Assembly (NCBI RefSeq): GCF_033958435.1
Contig: NC_134137.1
Span: forward strand, 248,418,501-248,482,500
DNA length: 64,000 bases
Direction of reading: 5' to 3'
Source of the DNA: Carettochelys insculpta
Taxonomy: Eukaryota; Chordata; Testudines; Carettochelyidae
Of this stretch, positions 1-11,856 are shown one piece after another. Made by a program: the position numbers and the translations under genes. Under the pieces are notes generated by a model that was given only the letters and a program-made list of their open reading frames with translations, did not search any database and had not been told where the DNA came from. Positions within the stretch are counted from its first letter, which is position 1. The number at the start of each line of letters is the position of its first letter.

Positions 1-1018
1 CTTCCAGTTCAGATCCTCCTTTTGTTTGTGCTTGAATTTCTTTAATCTCCTTTTTTTAAAGGGTGAAATAGAGTTCCATTACAGAAGCATCTGTCTGTTT
101 TAGCAGTCACCTAAATCATACAATCCTTTATGTGTTATAACATGGAGTCCAAATGGAGAACACACACGTAAAAACATTTAAAACACCCAGAAGTTGATGA
201 TGGCAACAAGTAGCTACAATTTAATGGAATCATGTATTGACCAATTTTATTTGCATCTGATTGGAAAGTTTTTGTATGCAATCCTCCAGAAGATTTCATT
301 GTGCTATCTCCAAACAGAAGCTCTGTGGGATCAATTTTTGTGTGAGTTAAAGTCCATTCACAAAATCTTTATTACTGTACCATTAGGGTCAAGACACAAA
401 ATCATCAGAAAAAAAGACAATTAGGGCTAACATTTTGGTTCCCCTATTTTTATGTCTTTTTATATCAGTACAAATACTTGATTAAATAATATAAAGTGGA
501 AGAAGTTAGGATAACTTGACGATTTATCTCACATTAGAGAAGTTACTGTGTTCCTAGATCATGTTTAAACTGTTTGGAAAGCCTGCATCAAGCTGATGTG
601 TTGCCCTTATGAATCCCATGGAGGTGCTACCATACACACAAACTGACATTGGTATATTCATAACTTTCACCATCCCTCAAAACTAACCAAAGGTAGCAGC
701 CCTTGTCAAGACTACTGGAATAAAACAAAATTTGATTTTCTGAATCAAGCCATATTGGAATTTTGAGCCCAAAATGAAGACATTTAAACACACTTTCAAG
801 AAGTGAAATCTCTTTCTTTCCTATACCCGAAAATTGATTTTTATTAGACTTTTTGGAAATTTTAATGCAACTCTGGCATGTTGCTGTGATTGGATGAATG
901 AGGGTATGAGCTGTCACGTTTTTTACAGTGCTTCAGTGCTAAATTTGAAGGAACTAACTTAACTCCACAAAGCTTCTGTGAATACAAGGAACAATATCAA
1001 TGTTCATAACTGCTGGCT
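1..1018. other. No gene seen; AT-rich unique sequence
   Basis: I see no recognisable gene or repeat here. The short open frames have neither similarity nor splice context. The base composition resembles the intronic stretches elsewhere in the window. Confidence 0.5.
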
Positions 1019-2110
1019 TTAAGGTGACCATCCGTCCTGCTCTGTCCAGAACAGTCCCGTATTTCAGGTGTTAGGAAGGTGTCGCAACATATTTTAAGAA
1101 AAGGGCTAATTGTCCTGTACTCGCATCCCCCTGATGAGCTGCCCTGCCCCCAGCTCAGCGCAGCCACAGCTGCAGGTTCCAGGTACTGACTGGAGAGCAT
1201 GTGTAGCAAGTACTGACTGGCCAGGTATTCAGGCAACAGGATGAGAGGGAACTCGCAGGTCTGTGCCATAGGGTAAGGAAGGGTATGCTGGGTGTGGGTG
1301 GAAGGGTAGCATGTCCCCCACACAGTTCTTTTTGCTGTCTCTCCAGTCAGGGAGACACCCACCAGGCAGCATTGCAGCCCGGCTCCCCATGGCTTGGGGC
1401 AGTGAGGAGCTCCAGCCACAGGGCTGCAGCCCCATTCCTAGTGTCACGCAGTGTGGGGCATCTGGGGAGTACCTGCTCATGGGGCAGTAGCTCATGCAGG
1501 GCAAATGCCTGTGGAGCTTGGGAGCTCCCCTGCAGGATGGCAGACCCAGTTGCTGGCAGCACAGGGCAGCCAAGGAGATCCCCTGCAGCAGGGAAGCAGC
1601 CAGTTTCCAGCACCTCACAGTGGGAAACAGCTGGGGCACCCTTTGGTGTGGGGCAGCTGTGGAGGAGCTCTCCCCCACTCTTTTCTGGGACAGCAGCCCC
1701 ATTGTGTCCCATTGCTTAGGGCAGCCAGGGAGACCTCATTTCTTGGGGCAGTTCCTGCCCCTATCTAGCCCCCTTCTCTGCCGGGTTGAATTCCTGGTGC
1801 CCCATGGCAGCTGCCCCCACAGCCAAGGAGGATCCCCCACAGGCCTGCAGGCTGCAGCCTTCATCCCCAGGGTCCTCTGTCCCCAGTGGGAAGCTGCAGC
1901 TCCTATACCCATGGCCCCAGTGCAGGGCAGGAGCCTCCCAATCCAGTGCCCCCCTGTGGAGCAACAGCTGGGAGTGGCAGGGCTTAATCCTGTATTCCCC
2001 ATGTGCTCCCTGTGGAGGAGAAGCCTCCAGTGCCTATGGGGCAGAGTCAGGGCCAGATTAACCTCCTGTGAGCCTGGAGCCCAAACATTTATGTGGGCTG
2101 TTAGGCAGGC
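1019..2110. repeat. GC-rich degenerate interspersed repeat
   Basis: Composition changes sharply from AT-rich to GC-rich at about 1020 and back at about 2110. The block contains loosely repeated words such as GGGGCAG, CCCCATGG and CTGCAGC in both orientations. Several frames stay open on both strands, as expected of GC-rich sequence with few stop codons, and none resembles a known protein. The right end (GGCCAGATTAACCTCCTG, near 2051) recurs in inexact form at about 52780 next to another GC-rich block, which supports a shared repeat family. Family unknown. Confidence 0.4.
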
Positions 2111-2279
2111 AGTGGAGCATAACACAGAACTGAGAGGCAGGCCGTTCTACAGAGCAGTAACCATTTACTTGCTAATCTATATTTTTAATTTTTTTACCTA
2201 TTATTAGTTACAAAAATGTAGCATGTCTTTTTAATGGGTGTTCAGTAAACAATGTTATTTTGAACATTTGTACATGTAG

Positions 2280-3372
2280 TGGGGCGGAGTGGCCACTCCA
2301 CTACCAGAAGGGAAGGAACCCTTCCAGGAGCCATTTTGTACTGAGCCTGTCCCCTGAGCCTGGCCCCTCCCAGACACCTGACCGGAAGTCAGCAGGCAGG
2401 GTCAGGACTCTAAAAGCCCAGACTGAGGACTCAGTCTGGGCTGAGACTCCAGAGGAACTAGAATATGACTCTGGGCTCCCTGCCTGAGGGGCTGAGGACT
2501 AGCTGAGGGAGGCTGAGGCCTGGATTGGGTTCCCTGGGCCATTGCCGGGCCTGACACCCTGTGGACCCCAGCAGAACCTGCCTGAAGAAGTCCACACAGA
2601 CCCAGAGGACTGACCTGCATACCAGCCTCGGCCTGCACCCCAAGCCAGACTGAGGCAGCAGAGCCTGCAGGCCACGTAGGATTGGGCCACCTGGACCCCA
2701 GCCAGACCTAGAACCCTGTGAGCCCTGAGAAGCTGAGTAGACACTGGGTATGTGCCAGGGGAGACTGGGAGTGGCCCAGGGGGTAAGAGAGGACCATTCA
2801 AGAGCCTCAGGTCTGTGTATTGCATTGTGGATTTGCTGCTGACCCGTGCAGCAGACCACGCTGCTGTGACCTGAGCCCCTGGGCTGGGATGCAGTGGAGT
2901 CAGTGGGCCCGCATCTTCCCTGCCATTCACCTGCCAGGTGGAAGTCTCCCCTCATCTCCACCAGCACCGGCAAAGTGTCTGTGCCCATCTGGAAACTGTG
3001 TCAACTGTGAACTGGGTTGGTTGCCCTGCCCTGAGCTAGGGCTTGGGCTCAATTGTGAACTGTTTGATTTACTGCCCCACCTTGCACCAGGGCATGGGCC
3101 CTCTTGATTGTTGATTTGTTGACCTGCCCTGAGCTAGGGCCCGGGCGCATTGAGAGCGTGTGTGCTCCGCCCTGGCCTGAGCTAATTTCTGTAGCGCCCA
3201 CCGGAAGTAAGGCTGGGCTTTTGAACTGCCCCCCTCGCACCCCCCCGAGGCAAGGTGGGACTCAAAGAACAAGTGACTTGGGGGTTTGTTGTGGTGCCTG
3301 TGGCAGTGGGGTGGAGTGGCTGCCCACTGACCGGGAAGGGGAGGAACGCTTCCGGGGCCCAAACTGGCTACA
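2280..3372 (+). repeat. LTR-like repeat, copy A (TGGGGC...CTACA)
   Basis: This is colinear with the repeat at 28776-30133. Both begin TGGGGC(A/G)GA, carry a block ending TAAAAGCCCAG(A/G)CTGAGGACTCAG, contain variants of the motif CCCTGAGCTAGGGC, and end with a GGGGAGGA...CCTT block followed by CA. The TG...CA ends and internal promoter-like block fit a solo LTR about 1.1 kb long. No matching target duplication is visible here (TGTAG before, GTACA after), so the LTR reading rests on copy B. The TATA-like box is eroded to CTCTAAAAG at about 2409. Confidence 0.6.
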
Positions 3373-5393
3373 GTACAGCCTAAGTTTGATGGATTTCCAT
3401 TGAATTTGCTGAAGTCCTAGCAATTTTACCAGGTGTCCCATATTTGGCGTAGAGAAATATGGCCAGCCCAGCTGGCTTGTACATGGCTTACAACTTGTCT
3501 TAATCCACGTTAACCTGTACAGGCAACCCATGTGCAGAGTCCCATTGAAAGCCATATGTCTCCAAGCGAGAACGGAAGATCATCTGGGGAAATCAAATAG
3601 CAGGATTGGGGCCCAATTTTTGGTATTTTAAACTATATGTATCCCAAAACCATGCCTGGAAAGTATGCAGAAAGCATGTGTCTGCTGTTTATGAATGTAG
3701 GACTCAAACTGGTGGACCAAATGTTGCTAATTTTGCCCAACATAAATTAACTTCGAAGCTGAGACCACGCATGGACAATTTCAGCCCCAATGAATTACTT
3801 GAGAAAGTTATAACACCCCACCTTTTCCAGATTGCTTATATCAATAATAAAAACCAGAATCCAGACATCACGTATTTTTATATTAACTAGTCATAGTGTG
3901 CATGCACACACATATGAGCAACTATTAAGTCAAATAGAAACAGATTAACTACTACACTTGATTAAATTGGAAGCTATTTTCCCCCTTTTGATATTTTTAT
4001 AAATCTGTCCTTTACTGAATCATATAAAATTAAAGGGGAAAGCCCATAATGGAAGCAAGTTTTATACTATATTTGTAACATTATAAAACTTGTGTTTTAT
4101 ATTTTGCTCTTAAATTCATGTATTATAGACTATAAAACTTCACATACAGGACAATATTATATACCACTGAAGACCTACTTTACCAATGGATTTTTCTGTA
4201 TGAGCTTATGATCAACAGGGGTGTATAAAACTTGATGTAAACTATGTCTGCTGGTCTCAATTAGTCATTGATATGTTCTTTTCTATTATATCATTTAAGG
4301 CAGGGGAGAGCACTTTAAGTGCTCCAGCCCATTTAACTTTAATTGCTGGGTTTTAATAGACATTTAATATGAAAAGAACCAAGTTATTTCATGAAGTAGG
4401 CTTTGCTAATTTTAATTAAAAGCTCTCTTTTGTAATTAGAAACAGTCTCAAATGAAAACTGTAATCCTTTCGTAAATGGCTTGTTTAAAAAGCTGAAGCC
4501 CTTTTGATAATAGTTATTGAGAGTGAACAAGGTTATCCATTTCGCTAGATATATTGCAAATAATTTAAAGCAATGACATCATGCAGTTTTGTTCTACTTC
4601 TTGGCTGTCAATGTTTGTTTTCAGGGGAGTGGGGAAATACTTTCTCTTCAGTACTTTAAAGGAGTATTGCTGCTCTTGTTTTTTTAAATTTGCTGGAGTC
4701 ATAAATCACAAAATTAACATGTGAATTAATATAAATATTAGCTTCATGCATTTTTATATGTCCAAGTGAATGCTTATCGGTCTCTTAAATTAAATGGATT
4801 ACTGGGTGTATAATTGCAAGTTATAGTAATATAGTCATTAATCCATTTAGTTTAATATCAAACTTGATATATGCAATTGATTATGGATGTCATCTTGCAC
4901 TCCTTGCCCAGACAAAACTCCCACTAAAATCAAGGGCTGTGACATCAGAGAACTAAGGCACCAATTTGATAAATTGACTTAGTGTTCATGGACTGCTGTT
5001 GATTTCAGTGGAGGCCATGCAAGCATAGGGATCTGTCTGTCACATGTGAGATCAGAGCCTGAATTTGTATATACCGTAAGGGCCAGATCCAACACCCAAT
5101 GAAATAAGTAGAAAACCTCTATCATTCTTCAGTTGAGCTTTTAATCTATTTAGTTAAAGGGATCATTACGTTGCAGCATTATCAGTACAGAAAATGTCCC
5201 CCTGATCTTTTGATTGTATGCTTATTTATTTTGGCATAGTCAGTCATGAGTCAGGGCTCTGTTGTGTTGAGTACTGTACAAACACGTAACTGGAAATAGT
5301 TTACTCAAATGTTCCTTTTAACACATTTTATTAGAATGAAGCTTTATTTTATTTTTTTTGCTGGATATCAGAGACTTTCTTTCATGACATATT
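3373..5393. other. No gene seen; AT-rich unique sequence
   Basis: Unique-looking AT-rich DNA. I found no coding similarity, repeat ends or RNA gene. Confidence 0.5.
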
Positions 5394-5829
5394 GGCTATG
5401 TCTACCCTAGCCATAAACTTCGAAATGGCCATGCAAATGGCCATTTCGAAGTTTACTAATGAAGCGCTGAACTACATATTCAGCGCCTCATTAGCATGCG
5501 GGCAGCCGCAGCACTTTGAAATTGATGCAGCTCGCCGCTGCGTGGCTTGTCCAGATGAGGTTGCTTTATGAAAGGACCCCGGCTACTTCGAAGTCCCCTT
5601 ATTCCGATGAGCAGATGGGAATGAGGGGACTTCGAAGTAGCCGGGGTCCTTTCGAAAAGGAGCCCCGTCTAGACGAGCCGTGTGGCAGCAAGCTGCATCA
5701 ATTTTGAAGTGCTGCGGCTGTCCGCATGCTAATGAGGCACTGAATATGTATTTCAGTGCTTCATTAGTAAACTTCGAAATGGCCATCAGCATGGCAATTT
5801 CGAAGTTTTTGGCTAGTGTAGACACAGCC
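5394..5829. mobile_element. Palindromic Harbinger-type MITE, 436 bp
   Basis: It starts GGCTATGTCTACCCTAGCC and ends GGCTAGTGTAGACACAGCC, which are inverted repeats. It is flanked by a 3-bp duplication ATT (5391-5393 and 5830-5832). The whole element is close to a palindrome: the left half carries AACTTCGAAATGGCC and the right half its inverse. It encodes nothing. The 3-bp duplication and terminal sequence shared with the protein-coding elements at 20339 and 31362 place it with PIF/Harbinger non-autonomous elements. Confidence 0.85.
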
Positions 5830-6735
5830 ATTGTAAATCATTAATACTACTAGACAAAAGTAGTGGTATCTCAATCTTAATTTCCATACTCTCACTTATA
5901 CCAGCCGTGAGTAATCTGTTTGCATAAACTAAGTGTAGATCCACTGCCTTTTACACGGAGCCTAATAGACATCCATGTGCTTTTAAGTATCTGCCGAAAG
6001 TGATTTGTATTAGTCATGCAAATCTGCAGAACTTCTTGAATTGTATTGTAGCTCCAGCAAGTCAGCTATTACATCTTTGGAACACATCTGAAGGGTTCTT
6101 ATAACATTGTGTTAATGTCTAGATTGTTTGTTATAGTCTATGAGTAATAGATGTATGTCAGTTGTTAAATTGTATCCGCTAGAGATAGACAACACCAAGG
6201 TGTTCTATATCTTGGTTCAGATATCAAGTGTTCTGGTTTCCACTCGCCTCTTATACTGAGGTATGTGTTTTTTCAGTATTAAAATATCATTAAAATCTGT
6301 GGGTGGAAAATGAATATGCAGGTCGAATTTCCCTAGTTCGGCATCCTGGGGACCTGACTAGTGCCGAACTAGAGAATTTGCCAAACCACGGGAGGTCAAG
6401 TTTGTAACTTTATCTCTCATCAATCTCCCCTTCAACAATTGTTCCCATGTTGCTGGCTGTCATTTCTTCCTGTGTTGTGTTGGCCAAGACACTGATGTTA
6501 CATGTTTTTTGAAAAATTTACCCATTTAAATCCCATTTTCAAAAATGATTTACTCTAAATCTCATTGACTTCCAAAGGGATTTGGTCTCCTCTACACTTA
6601 TTTTTGAAAATAGGACTTGAACTCCTACATCTCTTTGGCACTTTTCAAAATTTTACCCATGGTGTCCTTGTTTTTGCTATTTTCACCTATATGAAAACAA
6701 ATACAGTGTTCAGTTTTATACTGTCACTGACCAGG
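5830..6735. other. No gene; short inverted repeat at 6322-6398
   Basis: Mostly unique AT-rich sequence. Around 6322-6398 the words CCCTAGTTCGGCA and TGCCGAACTAGAGAATTTG form a short inverted pair, probably the eroded remains of a small DNA transposon. No gene seen. Confidence 0.4.
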
Positions 6736-6921
6736 CTATCAAAACGAAAAGCAGTCAAGTAGCACTTTAAAGACTAGCAAAATAGTTTATTAGGTGAGCT
6801 TTCATGGGACAGACCCACTTCTTTAGACCATAGCCAGAAGTGGGTCTGTCCCACGAAAGCTCACCTAATAAACTATTTTGCTAGTCTTTAAGTGCTACTT
6901 GACTGCTTTTTGTTTTGATAG
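6736..6921. mobile_element. Penelope-derived palindrome with two hammerhead-like ends
   Basis: Two arms of about 88 bp (about 6736-6823 and 6836-6921) are almost exact inverses around an 11-12 nt centre. Each arm reads outward as a hammerhead-ribozyme layout: a CTGANGA-like box, GTGGG, the loop TCTGT, CCCA(C/T), GAAA, then GCTCACC. On the minus strand the first box reads CTAAAGA (complement of 6820-6826, one change) with GAAA intact (complement of 6800-6803). On the plus strand the box is damaged (GCCAGAA) but stem II and GAAA (6855-6858) are intact. The tail to about 6955 (TTTTGATAGTGTATAGAC) is one-sided. Confidence 0.7.
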
Positions 6922-6986
6922 TGTATAGACTAGCACGGCTTCCTCTCTGTTACTGACCAGGCTACGATGACTATAGTGGAGTCACT

Positions 6987-7222
6987 GGCCATGTCTACAT
7001 AGCCTGGCTTGTCAGCTCTGCTGCTGGCAGAGCTATGCTAAGCTGGTTTCTGGAAATTGCAAATGGCTTCCCATTTGCATACTCACGTGGCTAATTAGCA
7101 TAGCCACATGAGATTTTGCTCTCAGCAGATGGTTCTGCCAGCAGGAAAGAGGCCATGTAGACATGCCTCTGCCAGCTAAATCCCCCTCTGTCATCAGTCC
7201 CTTATGCAGTGTAGATGTGTCC
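6987..7222. mobile_element. Harbinger-type MITE, 236 bp
   Basis: The ends are GGCCATGTCTACATAG and AGTGTAGATGTGTCC, imperfect inverted repeats of the GGC...GTCTACAC type. They are flanked by the 3-bp duplication ACT (6984-6986 and 7223-7225). The inside carries the inverted words CATTTGCATACTCACGTGGC and TAGCATAGCCACATGAG. It resembles the MITE that begins at 28261. No coding capacity. Confidence 0.75.
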
Positions 7223-8132
7223 ACTGTGAGTTGTGCAATATTTCCCTCTTCTAAAATGCATGCAACATTAACACTGCGAAGTCAGTGTTATAGTGAGCCT
7301 GAATCCTGGCTGCCATTGCTGTGTATGTAGAACATTGCTCTACAAAATGTCGGCAGCATGCTCAAGGTCAGAGCTACTAGCATATGCTGGCTATACCTGA
7401 TCATACAAAGTGCCAGTCCAGAAATCTGCAGAGTGTGAAATTCTGTCCTGTTGAAGTTGGTGAGAATTTTGTCAATTACTTTATTGGAGCCAGGATTTTA
7501 ACCCATAGATTTTGAAGAACAATGAGCAGGGTGCAACAGATGCATGGCATTATGTCCTTCTGACAGGCTTCTTTTCTCCTTAAACACGTTGGATTTGGAT
7601 CATGGAGTTTAACGCAAAACTAGGCTATAAATCTACTGATTATAATGGTGTCTAAGCCTGAATACTCGCATAAGACCTTAGCTCCTACAACCATGTAGGA
7701 AAACAGGGTAATTAAACAATAAATCTTTCAGATCCTTCATTCTATTAGCCAGAACTTTCAAATAACTGACATTTTAACCATAAGTAAATTTCAGTTATGT
7801 TTTCCATAAGTACACTATAGTGAAAGTAAATACAGCAAATACAGTATTACAGTGTACAGTACTACTGTGGCTGGTAAATAAAGTACTCTGCGTACATTTT
7901 TGTTTTCTTCTGAATATCTAATTTTGTTTTTCTTTAGTGTTACGTATTGCTAGGTATACCTCTATTATCCAGAATATTTGAATATTCAGCAGACTCCTGG
8001 TTCTAGGGCTGCCAGGTTTGAGAGAGTTTACTGTACATGGAAACAGGTAACTGTACATGAAGTCAGAAATTTTTTTAAAAAAAGTATTGTTTATAGCTTC
8101 TAAATGTAAGTAAATCTAGCTTTTAGACAATA
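7223..8132. other. No gene seen; AT-rich
   Basis: Unique-looking AT-rich sequence. A short stretch near 7960-8030 (ACCTCTATTATCCAGAAT) resembles an eroded end of a mariner/Tigger-type MITE, but is too short to call firmly. Confidence 0.4.
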
Positions 8133-8747
8133 TATAGATTCTGGGATGCATTAACAGGTATGTTGTGAACAAGACACGAGAAGTCATTCTTCTGCTCTAC
8201 TCTGCACTGGTTAGGCCTCAGCTGGAGTATTGTGTCCAGTTCTGGGCACTGCAGTTCAAGAAAGATGTGGTGAAATTAGAGAGGGTCCAGAAAAGAGCAA
8301 CAGGAATGATTAAAGGTGTAGAGAACGTGGCCTATAAAGAAAGGCTGAAAGAATTGGGCTTGTTTAGTTTGGAAAAGAGAAGATTGAGGGGGGACATAAT
8401 AGTGGTTTTCAGATATCTAAAAGGGTGTCATAAAGAGGAGGGAAAAAACTTGTTCTTTTTGGCCTCTGAGGATAGAACAAGAGGCAATGGACTTAAACTG
8501 CAGCAAGGGAGGTTTAGGTTGGACATTAGGAAAAAGTTCCTAACTGTCAGGGTGGTCAAACAGTGGAATAAATTGCCTAGGGAGGTTGTGGAATCTCCAC
8601 CTCTGGAGATATTTAAGAGCAGATTAGATAGATGTCTAGCAGGGATGGTTTAGACAGTACTTGGTCCTGCCACTAGGGCAGGGGACTGGACTTGATAGCC
8701 TCTTGAGGTCCCTTCCAGTCCTAGTATTCTATGATTCTATGATTTTA
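8133..8747 (+). mobile_element. CR1 LINE, 5'-truncated 3' end
   Basis: This is the last part of a CR1 reverse-transcriptase ORF plus the 3' UTR. The frame at 8165-8653 stays open for 162 residues and has the typical CR1 C-terminal words [40 protein letters not shown] and [10 protein letters not shown]. The UTR ends in ATTCTATGATTCTATGATT, the short tandem tail of CR1 elements. The element is truncated at its 5' end, as is usual for CR1, and has no promoter of its own. It is a dead fragment and not a host gene. Confidence 0.92.
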
Positions 8748-10149
8748 TTCAGCATATGATGATGGGCTGCTGGGTAAACTATTAACTTGCCAAAATTGTA
8801 ATACCACAGATGATCCAATGTGGGTTACATTGATACTGGGTCTGGTACTACCAGGGAACACAACTGATTTGTCCCACAATGCATTATTGAATGTGTTGTC
8901 ATTACAGAAAGGTCTTGTCAGGCTTCCAGTACAAATAACATTAATGTGTTTTGTCTAATAAACTAAAGCATGGATCATAGTGTATCTCTCATGGCCTTGG
9001 GTGTGTCAACATGCAATTTAAGTAGTACTAATCTACCAAGACTGAAGCATGAAACTCACTGTATGCAGGAGTTACCAAATTTACAGTGTGTGATCAGCCA
9101 CTGGTTCTTTATTATAGGAATGCAGAAGAAACTACAACTTTATGTGCTCCCACACAAAGGCCTGGAAGGGTAGGTTAGTGTTCACCAAACAATGCTGGCA
9201 AAATGAGCTTTAATTTAAAAAAAATCCATAACTATTTTTATTCTTTTTAAAATGGACAAAGATTTGAGTTACATATTTTGAATGTCAGAATTCCATGATC
9301 AGGAATTCCACCTGACTAGCTTAATACAGCTAGTGAGTTATACATGTATCAGTTGGTTGATCACATAATGGATCTTGCATCTTCATTTTTTAGGTGGCAA
9401 GAGTGGGGTATTTATTTGTTTAGCTTGAATACGTAAAGATTCTTCTTTTACCTATGACCTACTAAAACCCCAGCTGCCAAAATCCATGCATATCACATGG
9501 GTAATTAAAAAGTACAAAAGAGGCTCCCATAAGTCTTCTGAGGATTTCCTGGATTAGTCATGGAATCAACCATTTCCCTTTAAATTAAAAGAGGGAATTG
9601 TGGTGGAAGTGGTTGTGATTTAGCAGTGGTGGGAGAAGTACTGTCAGATGTCATGTTTCACATCCATAATGACTTGTGAACAGGAAGTCTCCCTGCTTGA
9701 GTTTGTCTGGTGCTGCAGCTACTAAATAAAGACAGGCTCTAAAACTGTTATGTGCTCTGCAGGTATCCATCTTTATTTTAATATCTCACTTGCAGATCAA
9801 AGAGTTTGTAGACAATCTTTTTAAATATAAATTAGGAAAAGAAAAAGTCAAACCATGAACAAATCCCAATTAGGGATTCAAGATGTCTTGGGTAGAATAA
9901 CATCAATTTTGTCTTGATCTGGAGAAGTTTGGTATGCACACTGAATAGAACTAGGAATGTAGCAAGCATTACATGTGAAAGTGTTTGTTTATATCCATTT
10001 TTATGCATGTCTTATGTTCCATTATATTTGCCCCTCAATACACATGTGTAACTCCCTGGATTGTGTGTGTTCTAAGTTCCTTTCTGCCTTGCATCCACAG
10101 AGGATGTGCATGTGTAACTGCTGCTAGCTTGTGAGCTTGGCACTTATGC
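8748..10149. other. No gene seen; AT-rich unique sequence
   Basis: I see no gene, no RNA gene and no clear repeat boundary. Confidence 0.5.
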
Positions 10150-10222
10150 TCATGCTGAAGAGATGCATGCAGGCCCGCTGGTGGAGGAGGTAGGGAAGGG
10201 CATAGTTGCCCCTAGGCCTGGC

Positions 10223-10301
10223 ATTTCAAAGAGGCCTGGAGCTTTGGCCACCACTGCTACGTTGGCAGTGGTGGTGGCCGGAGCTCCAGGACCCTTTGAA
10301 T
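10223..10301. repeat. GC-rich long hairpin inside an interspersed repeat
   Basis: A left arm from ATTTCAAAGAGGCCTGGAG to CCACTGC and a right arm from GGCAGTGGTGG to CCCTTTGAAT pair along about 35 positions, with a loop of only a few bases around 10258-10263. It lies in a GC-rich block (about 10160-10480) inside AT-rich DNA. A related GC-rich word set occurs near 49270-49330. Probably a short non-autonomous repeat; family not identified. Confidence 0.55.
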
Positions 10302-10894
10302 TTCTGTGGCAGCACCACTGTACGTGGCTGTGAGGGAACAGGGTGGGGACAGCGTCAGGGTCCAAGCGGCACTTACAGCTGAATGCACTAGACCCCTCCC
10401 TTTCCACCCTTGTGGAGCCGGGCCTCCCCCACCTTGCCCCAGGACCTACAAAAGCTGTCAGCGCTGCTGAATTCATGCTTTTAGGTGGGCTGGCTGGAAA
10501 ACAATTCTGGTTTGTGAAAAAATTTGAATTTCTGAAAAATTCAAATTTTGGAAAATGCTCATTTAGTTAAAAAAATCCCATCAAGCTCTAGTTTTATAGC
10601 ATTGGAATACTTGTCTTCAGTCCCACTCTGATGGCTAAGAAAGAAAGTGGCTGTCACACACACACAATACTCAGAATCATTTAAGGCAGTTGCATGCACC
10701 TTCGAGGAAGAGAGCTATACTTCAATGTATTCTTTTATCTGTCAGACTTGTGATTGGTCTTTTTAGAAAATAAATGAGCACTGTAGACAAAGAACACCAA
10801 ATAAACTATGCCATTAGGCTGTGTTGCAATTAACACTGCTCAAGCTGAGTTCCCAGTCTTGAAAATTCACAAGCACATAAACTGACGACTTATG

Positions 10895-11040
10895 TTCACA
10901 GGTATTGAAGTCAGGCCGACTGGTCTGCGGTTCCTCCTTTTATCCCCCCTTTTTAAATATGGACACTAAGGTAGTCCTTCAGTCTTCTAGGACCTCTTTT
11001 GTCATTCATGAAAAAATGAAGCAGTTCCTTCAAGTGGAAA
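10895..11040 (-). mobile_element. CR1 reverse-transcriptase fragment, antisense
   Basis: The minus strand between about 11000 and 10905 reads as a decayed form of the CR1 segment before the RT core: a weak EVLED, then SIFKKG, then a block like NYRPVSL. Intact CR1 reads VP.DWK..N..PIFKKG...DPGNYRPVSL. Only this short piece is recognisable, with stop codons and substitutions throughout, so it is an old fragment. Confidence 0.6.
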
Positions 11041-11085
11041 TTGTATCTGCAATCTAAGGAGTGCCATATAAATTAAGACCATAGT

Positions 11086-11120
11086 CTAGTACTCAACCAG
11101 TTGAGCTATTGCAGGAAGAC
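11086..11120 (-). repeat. Possible tRNA-derived SINE head fragment
   Basis: The minus strand reads AATAGCTCAACTGGTTGAGTA, close to a tRNA D-arm and box A (TAGCTCAGTTGGTTAGAGC). No box B or acceptor stem follows, so it is not a functional tRNA gene. It is at most a SINE fragment. Confidence 0.3.
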
Positions 11121-11788
11121 AGTAGCTTGTCCCCCACTAATCTGAATGGAGCATCATCTTTACAGCCCAGTAATAATACTTGAATATTAACATTACTTAT
11201 TTAATTGCTGAACCTTGACCAAAAAAGAGCTCTGTGAAGTCTGAAAGCTAATACATTCCACCAACAGAAGTTAGAAGTAAAAGACATTACATCACCTACA
11301 AAGTCTCTTCATATTCTGGGACCAACTTGATTACAACAGTAATGCAAACAAAATATTTAATTGCTCATCATTTTAGAAGATGAGGTGGGTAAAGGAGTAA
11401 AAATGGCCCCTTGCAGTGGAAGTTGGGAATTTCTCCATGGAAGGCAATGCAGGAGAAAGAAGAAAGAAGATTCCCAAAGACAGGGATAGAAATGAGGAAG
11501 TGAATGGGGATTTAGGAGAACCCAAGAACAGAAATAGCTGTGGAGCTTAAAAGGAGAACATTTATCAATGTGAACCTATGTGAATATATAAGCAAAAATG
11601 TAGTCACTACATAAAACCTGTATTTATGCTTCTTCTGTGTGCAAACCTCCCAATTAAAAAAGTGTTGGTTATGAAAAACCCTATCATAGCAGCACATACA
11701 TGCACCTGAGTGTTCACTGTGACTGGCAAATTCATATTTAAACATGTCTTTTTTGTCTCTGATATGCTAAGTGATATTTTAAAAAGAG

Positions 11789-11856
11789 AATTATAGAATT
11801 GTAGGACTGGAAAGAACCTCAAGATGTCATCTAGTCCAGTCCCCAGCACTCATGGC
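11789..11856 (-). mobile_element. CR1 3' end fragment, antisense
   Basis: TATAGAATTGTAGGACTGG followed by AAGAACCTCAAGATGTCATC and AGTCCAGTCCCC is the reverse complement of the conserved CR1 3' UTR (compare 8680-8745). It has no coding part. It could also be the CR1-like tail of a SINE. Confidence 0.75.

Noticed and set aside
1229..2207. Several overlapping open frames of 100-240 codons on both strands
   Set aside because: They follow high GC with few stops, appear on all frames at once, have no homology I recognise and no splice or promoter support. The block is a repeat.
2402..3362. Open frames in the first LTR-like repeat
   Set aside because: Same cause: GC-rich minisatellite and LTR sequence. 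The equivalent frames in copy B at 28776-30133 are not conserved as protein.
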